Shown in pieces: positions 61,310 to 64,000 of a DNA stretch of 64,000 bases; the stretch's first letter is position 1, and each line of letters opens with the position of its first letter. The stretch comes from Actinocrispum wychmicini (GTDB taxonomy: Bacteria; Actinomycetota; Actinomycetes; Mycobacteriales; Pseudonocardiaceae). Location of the stretch: NCBI RefSeq assembly GCF_004345645.1, contig NZ_SLWS01000006.1, positions 186,001 through 250,000 on the forward strand. The letters are read 5' to 3'. The notes under the pieces were generated by a model, which worked only from the letters and a program-made list of their open reading frames with translations, was not told the origin of the DNA and ran no database searches. The translations under genes and the position numbers were made by a program.

Positions 61310-61968
61310 GTCATCCTTTCTCGTAAAGCTGCCCGCCCGTGGCTGACCACGAGCGAGTTCACGTCCTGCCCGTCCGGCATGCCCACAGCGGTAGCGTTGG
61401 GCAACTCGGCGAGCAGCTTGTGGGCGAACATCCGCCCGGCCTTGTCCCCGTCGTGCCAGACCCACACTCGGGCGTAGCCCAGTAGTGGTTCCCGGAAGTG
61501 CGGGCGCCAGGCGTCCGCGCCGGGGATGCCGATGGTGGGGATGCCGCACAGGGTGGCGGTGATGGCGTCGATCTCGCCCTCGGCGATGCCGATCTCGTCG
61601 TCGTTGCCGACGATGGCGAGCGTGTTGAACAAGCGTGGTGGATCGCCGGGCAGGCTCATGTACTTGCCGTGATCGGTGTGCTCGCATCCCACGCGCAGGC
61701 AACGAAAACGCATGGTGGCTACCGACCACTGTCCATCCAGTGTGGACCTTAGGTACGGGATGGCAAGCATCCCCCGGTAGGGCTCATGCCCGGGTAGTGG
61801 GTCAGCGACGTATCCAAGGCGGAACTTCGCGGTCAGCTCCGCGACGCTCGGACCGAGGAGTCCGCGGTTCGCCAAATGCTCGTCGGCCGGGCTTCCGGCC
61901 AGAGCCGCGTGATACCGGCTCGTAGCTTCGGCCAAGGATTTCCTTCGCGCGGGCGACAGCCGCGCCAT
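61306..61968 (-). CDS. phage primase, toprim part
   Basis: 220 residues: DnaG-like catalytic N-region (RGLLGPSVAELTAKFRLGYV; RGMLAIPYLRS) and toprim (IGIAEGEIDAIT; ARVWVWHDGDKAGR). A very strong GAGGAGGGG site 7 nt before the ATG shows it is initiated separately, inside the zinc-finger gene in another frame (167-nt overlap). Confidence 0.85.
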   Translation of the reverse strand: MARLSPARRKSLAEATSRYHAALAGSPADEHLANRGLLGPSVAELTAKFRLGYVADPLPGHEPYRGMLAIPYLRSTLDGQWSVATMRFRCLRVGCEHTDHGKYMSLPGDPPRLFNTLAIVGNDDEIGIAEGEIDAITATLCGIPTIGIPGADAWRPHFREPLLGYARVWVWHDGDKAGRMFAHKLLAELPNATAVGMPDGQDVNSLVVSHGRAALRERMT

Positions 61969-62209
61969 AAGCTAACCCCTCCTCTGTCCTGATAAGACTG
62001 ATCACGTCCCCCTTGCGTCCGCAGCCGTGACAAGCGATGGCGCCCTTGGTGTAGCTGACCGACGCGGACGGCCTGCTCTCCGCGTGAAACGGGCACAGGC
62101 ACTTGATCCACGCCTGCCCTCGGTCTTCGGGCGGTTCCCAGTCGGGGTAGTAGTGCCGCACCACGCGCACGATCGGCGCGGCCAAGGACGATGGCTCAGT
62201 CATGACCAT
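61802..62209 (-). CDS. phage primase, CHC2 zinc-finger part
   Basis: 135 residues with CLCPFHAESRPSASVSYTKG and ACHGCGRKGDVISLI, the CHC2 zinc ribbon of DnaG-type primases. The two nearby ATG codons (62209 and 62203) are alternatives. Together with the toprim gene it makes a split primase. Confidence 0.87.
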   Translation of the reverse strand: MVMTEPSSLAAPIVRVVRHYYPDWEPPEDRGQAWIKCLCPFHAESRPSASVSYTKGAIACHGCGRKGDVISLIRTEEGLAYGAAVARAKEILGRSYEPVSRGSGRKPGRRAFGEPRTPRSERRGADREVPPWIRR

Positions 62210-62603
62210 CGCTTCCGCTCAGCATCCGCCGGGCTGGCGGATCGGTCAGATATACGATGGCCCGCTCGAACGCGCTGACGTCGTCGCGCAGATGCCCGAG
62301 GACGTCACGGTTACACGGCTTGCACAGCAGGCCACGGACTTCCCCGGTGGCGTGGTTGTGATCCACGGCCAGGCGTTTGCCTCGGCCGGTTGCTCGCTGG
62401 CAGATGGCACACCTACCGCCCTGCAAGGTGTACAGCGCCGCGTACTGCTCGGCGGTAATGCCGTAGGTGGCCTGGATGTGCCGTCCGTGCGCGGCCTGTC
62501 GGCGGGCCGCCAGTACCTGGCGGTGGTGTGTGGCGCACCGCGGCCCCGGGTGCGGTGCCGGACGGCGAGAACCCGCAGGGCAGTCTTTACATTGTCGTCT
62601 TAT
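62196..62603 (-). CDS. recombination endonuclease VII (possible AUA start)
   Basis: 135 residues if begun at ATA: an N-terminal zinc knuckle CKDCPAGSRRPAPHPGPRC and HH, then YGITAEQYAALYTLQGGRCAICQRATG and the HNH core VDHNHATGEVRGLLCKPCN. The first ATG/GTG/TTG in frame is TTG at 62426, which would drop the knuckle. A GGAGGGAAGGA site directly precedes ATA. Alternatively a 2-bp loss from an ATGTGT start left the out-of-frame ATGTAA now seen 11 nt downstream. Resolves branched DNA. Confidence 0.65.
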   Translation of the reverse strand: MRRQCKDCPAGSRRPAPHPGPRCATHHRQVLAARRQAAHGRHIQATYGITAEQYAALYTLQGGRCAICQRATGRGKRLAVDHNHATGEVRGLLCKPCNRDVLGHLRDDVSAFERAIVYLTDPPARRMLSGSDGHD

Positions 62604-62620
62604 TCCTTCCCTCCCTTCGG

Positions 62621-63424
62621 TTAGCTCCGATCGCGGATCAGCATCCGGTCGGTGTCGAAATCCAGCTCTACAAAAGACAATCCGGACGCGTCCATCCGAC
62701 CGCCCCGGTTCTTCACCGTGCTGACGGCAAGGGTGTCCGGGCCGTAGTCGTCCATCCGGCGGTGCAAGGTCAGCACCAGCTCGGGAACACGTGCGATCTG
62801 GCCCTTCACCCCGCTGAGCGGGATGGGCTTGTCCGAGTCGTTGTACGGGCCGGTGACGTGGTGCAGGCCGATCACACAGGCTTCGGTGTTGCGGGCCATG
62901 GTGTGCAGGTAGTCCATCAGGCCCTCCAGGCCGGCGAACGGGTCCCCGTCGTCCTCGCCCATCCCGGACCGCACGTTGGTCACGTTGTCCACGATGATCA
63001 GGTCCGGGTAGTCGCCGTAGACCTCTTCATAGGCTTCGATCGATGTCTCGATCCGATCTAAGGTCGGGCTGGCTTCGTAGTTCAGCCGGATCGGCAGGCC
63101 GGTCAACGCTGCCGTGACCTCGCCCAACCGGTCGCCGAGCACCAGCTCGGCCGCACTCGACAGCGGCATGCCCGTAAGGATCGAGACTGACCGGGTGAGC
63201 TGAACGAACGCGTCACTGTCGGCCGAGAAGTACAGGCAGGTCGCCCGCGACCGCAACGCCAGAGTGAGCGTGAACGCCGACTTGCCGGTCCCCGGTCCGG
63301 CCGCCACGAGCACGAGCTGCCCCCGCAAGAACCGGGTCCCCGCGTCGTTCAGAGTCTGGAACACCACGGGAAGCGGCTCACCGGCCGCGCCCCGCATCCG
63401 CCGAGACTGCAACAAACTATGCAT
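62621..63424 (-). CDS. phage RecA/DnaB-fold ATPase (helicase-like)
   Basis: 267 residues: Walker A AAGPGTGKSA, Walker B LIIVDNVTNV, and a LHHVTG / STVKNRGG motif as in RepA/DnaB-type hexameric helicases. Upstream in-frame codons are not conserved, so the ATG at MHSLLQSRRM is used. Probably the replicative helicase. Confidence 0.85.
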   Translation of the reverse strand: MHSLLQSRRMRGAAGEPLPVVFQTLNDAGTRFLRGQLVLVAAGPGTGKSAFTLTLALRSRATCLYFSADSDAFVQLTRSVSILTGMPLSSAAELVLGDRLGEVTAALTGLPIRLNYEASPTLDRIETSIEAYEEVYGDYPDLIIVDNVTNVRSGMGEDDGDPFAGLEGLMDYLHTMARNTEACVIGLHHVTGPYNDSDKPIPLSGVKGQIARVPELVLTLHRRMDDYGPDTLAVSTVKNRGGRMDASGLSFVELDFDTDRMLIRDRS

Positions 63425-63434
63425 CCGGATGCCC

Positions 63435-64000
63435 TTAGCTGGCGACTGCGGCCAGGTGGTTGATGATCCGCTCACGCAGCCACGGCAGGCTGGCCACCCG
63501 CACCCGAGTGCGGTAGTCCACATGCTTGCGACCCCGGCCGTCGACGAACGCCGTGTTCGGTGGCACCTCGAAGTGGTTCGCGCACCACTGATACGGCCGG
63601 TACCCGGTCTGCCCGTGCCGCTCGTCGGTCTTCAGGTCGATCAACAGGGCCATGTCCACCAGCAGCTGGAGAAGGTGGTTGCGGCCCAAGCCGCCCGTCA
63701 CCGGCCGCAGTACCTTCGCGGCCTCCTCCATGCTGTAAGAGTTGGCCGCCTCGCACACCTGCTGACCGAACTCCACCAACGGCCGGTCCGCCTCCCGCGC
63801 CGCCTCCAACTCCGTGTTGACTACCTGGAGCGCCAGCCGCTGTTCCCGCTCGGACTTCGCGATCTGCGCGACCTCGATCAACTTATCCAGCACAGTGTCC
63901 GGGTCGCTCAAATCCAGCACAGCCGCCGAACCCGGCGCGATGTAGGCGCCCCCGGTCTTACGGATCGTCGGCAACACCTCGGCGGTCACCCAGTCCTGGA
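63435..64000 (-). CDS. phage antirepressor with KilA-C domain (5' end outside window)
   Basis: The C-terminal 188 codons are present. The frame is open to the edge: QDWVTAEVLPTIRKTGGAY is the end of a Bro-N domain, and FGQQVCEAANSYSMEEAAKVL to RYRTRVRV-type segments form the ANT/KilA-C domain. Antirepressors control the lytic switch. The N-terminus is missing. Confidence 0.8.
   Translation of the reverse strand, partial: QDWVTAEVLPTIRKTGGAYIAPGSAAVLDLSDPDTVLDKLIEVAQIAKSEREQRLALQVVNTELEAAREADRPLVEFGQQVCEAANSYSMEEAAKVLRPVTGGLGRNHLLQLLVDMALLIDLKTDERHGQTGYRPYQWCANHFEVPPNTAFVDGRGRKHVDYRTRVRVASLPWLRERIINHLAAVAS

Larger units (their letters stand above)
49745..64000. mobile_element. inserted genomic island, phage-derived (right end outside window)
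   Basis: It begins inside the aldo/keto reductase. The left 6-7 kb are visibly lower in G+C than the flanks and carry nucleotide-handling cargo; the rest is a phage DNA replication module. At the junction TCGAC-AC-GTCGA (49745-49756) is a short inverted repeat with a two-base centre, the form of a serine-integrase crossover site, though it may be chance. No intact integrase is in the window. Confidence 0.6.

Noticed and set aside
1..64000. tRNA or rRNA genes, including a tRNA attachment site for the island
   Set aside because: No cloverleaf or rRNA sequence was recognised by eye; a covariance-model scan would settle it.

Overview
The window is a high-G+C actinobacterial chromosome segment. 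The family content fits the Pseudonocardiales: several secreted DUF1996 proteins, many PknB-type kinases, DUF5753 regulators, WXG-like proteins and a mycobacterium-like order of housekeeping genes. Genus cannot be read from sequence alone. Many genes appear to be leaderless, with a TAnnnT -10 hexamer only 6-7 nt before the start codon and no Shine-Dalgarno.

Backbone (about 1-49.7 kb). Read right to left on the minus strand, the conserved actinobacterial series truB - ribF - rpsO - pnp - M16 peptidase - dapB - TM protein - thyX - dapA - rnj - ftsK is present but broken up by accessory blocks. These blocks are: a WXG-like trio and a secreted phospholipase A2 next to ftsK (0-2.7 kb); three tandem transmembrane Ser/Thr kinases between dapA and thyX (10.4-14.7 kb); and a large block between thyX and dapB (16-32.7 kb). 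That last block holds a ribbon-helix-helix-like gene with an operator array, a DUF4097 protein, an AlkZ-like protein, a MocR/EamA divergent pair, two DUF1996 paralogues, a MauE / Tat / Cys-rich operon, a VapBC pair and a rhamnose/AI-2-type sugar ABC transporter. A two-component system and thpR lie between rpsO and ribF. Right of truB are a DUF5753 regulator, MFS and MATE exporters, a CGNR regulator, an NrnA-like DHH phosphoesterase, a Tat-exported esterase and an Lrp regulator.

Island (about 49.76 kb to beyond the right edge). An aldo/keto reductase divergent from the Lrp gene is cut off after about 55 residues, and foreign DNA follows. The first part (50.0-56.7 kb) has visibly lower G+C and carries a compact nucleotide-handling cluster: a NUDIX hydrolase, a zinc-ribbon/HTH/TPR regulator, a small hypothetical, a CMP-kinase-like P-loop protein, an adenosine-deaminase-like hydrolase (apparent AUU start), a 2-phosphoglycerate-kinase-like P-loop protein, a nucleotidyltransferase-like protein and an RdgB/HAM1 pyrophosphatase. 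A strong bidirectional terminator separates it from a minus-strand phage replication module (56.8-64.0 kb): antirepressor (cut by the window), RecA/DnaB-fold ATPase, endonuclease VII, primase split into two overlapping genes, metallophosphoesterase, sigma-like protein, small proteins and a family A DNA polymerase. The island therefore looks like a prophage or phage-derived element with a cargo cluster near its left end. No tRNA, rRNA or CRISPR array was seen.
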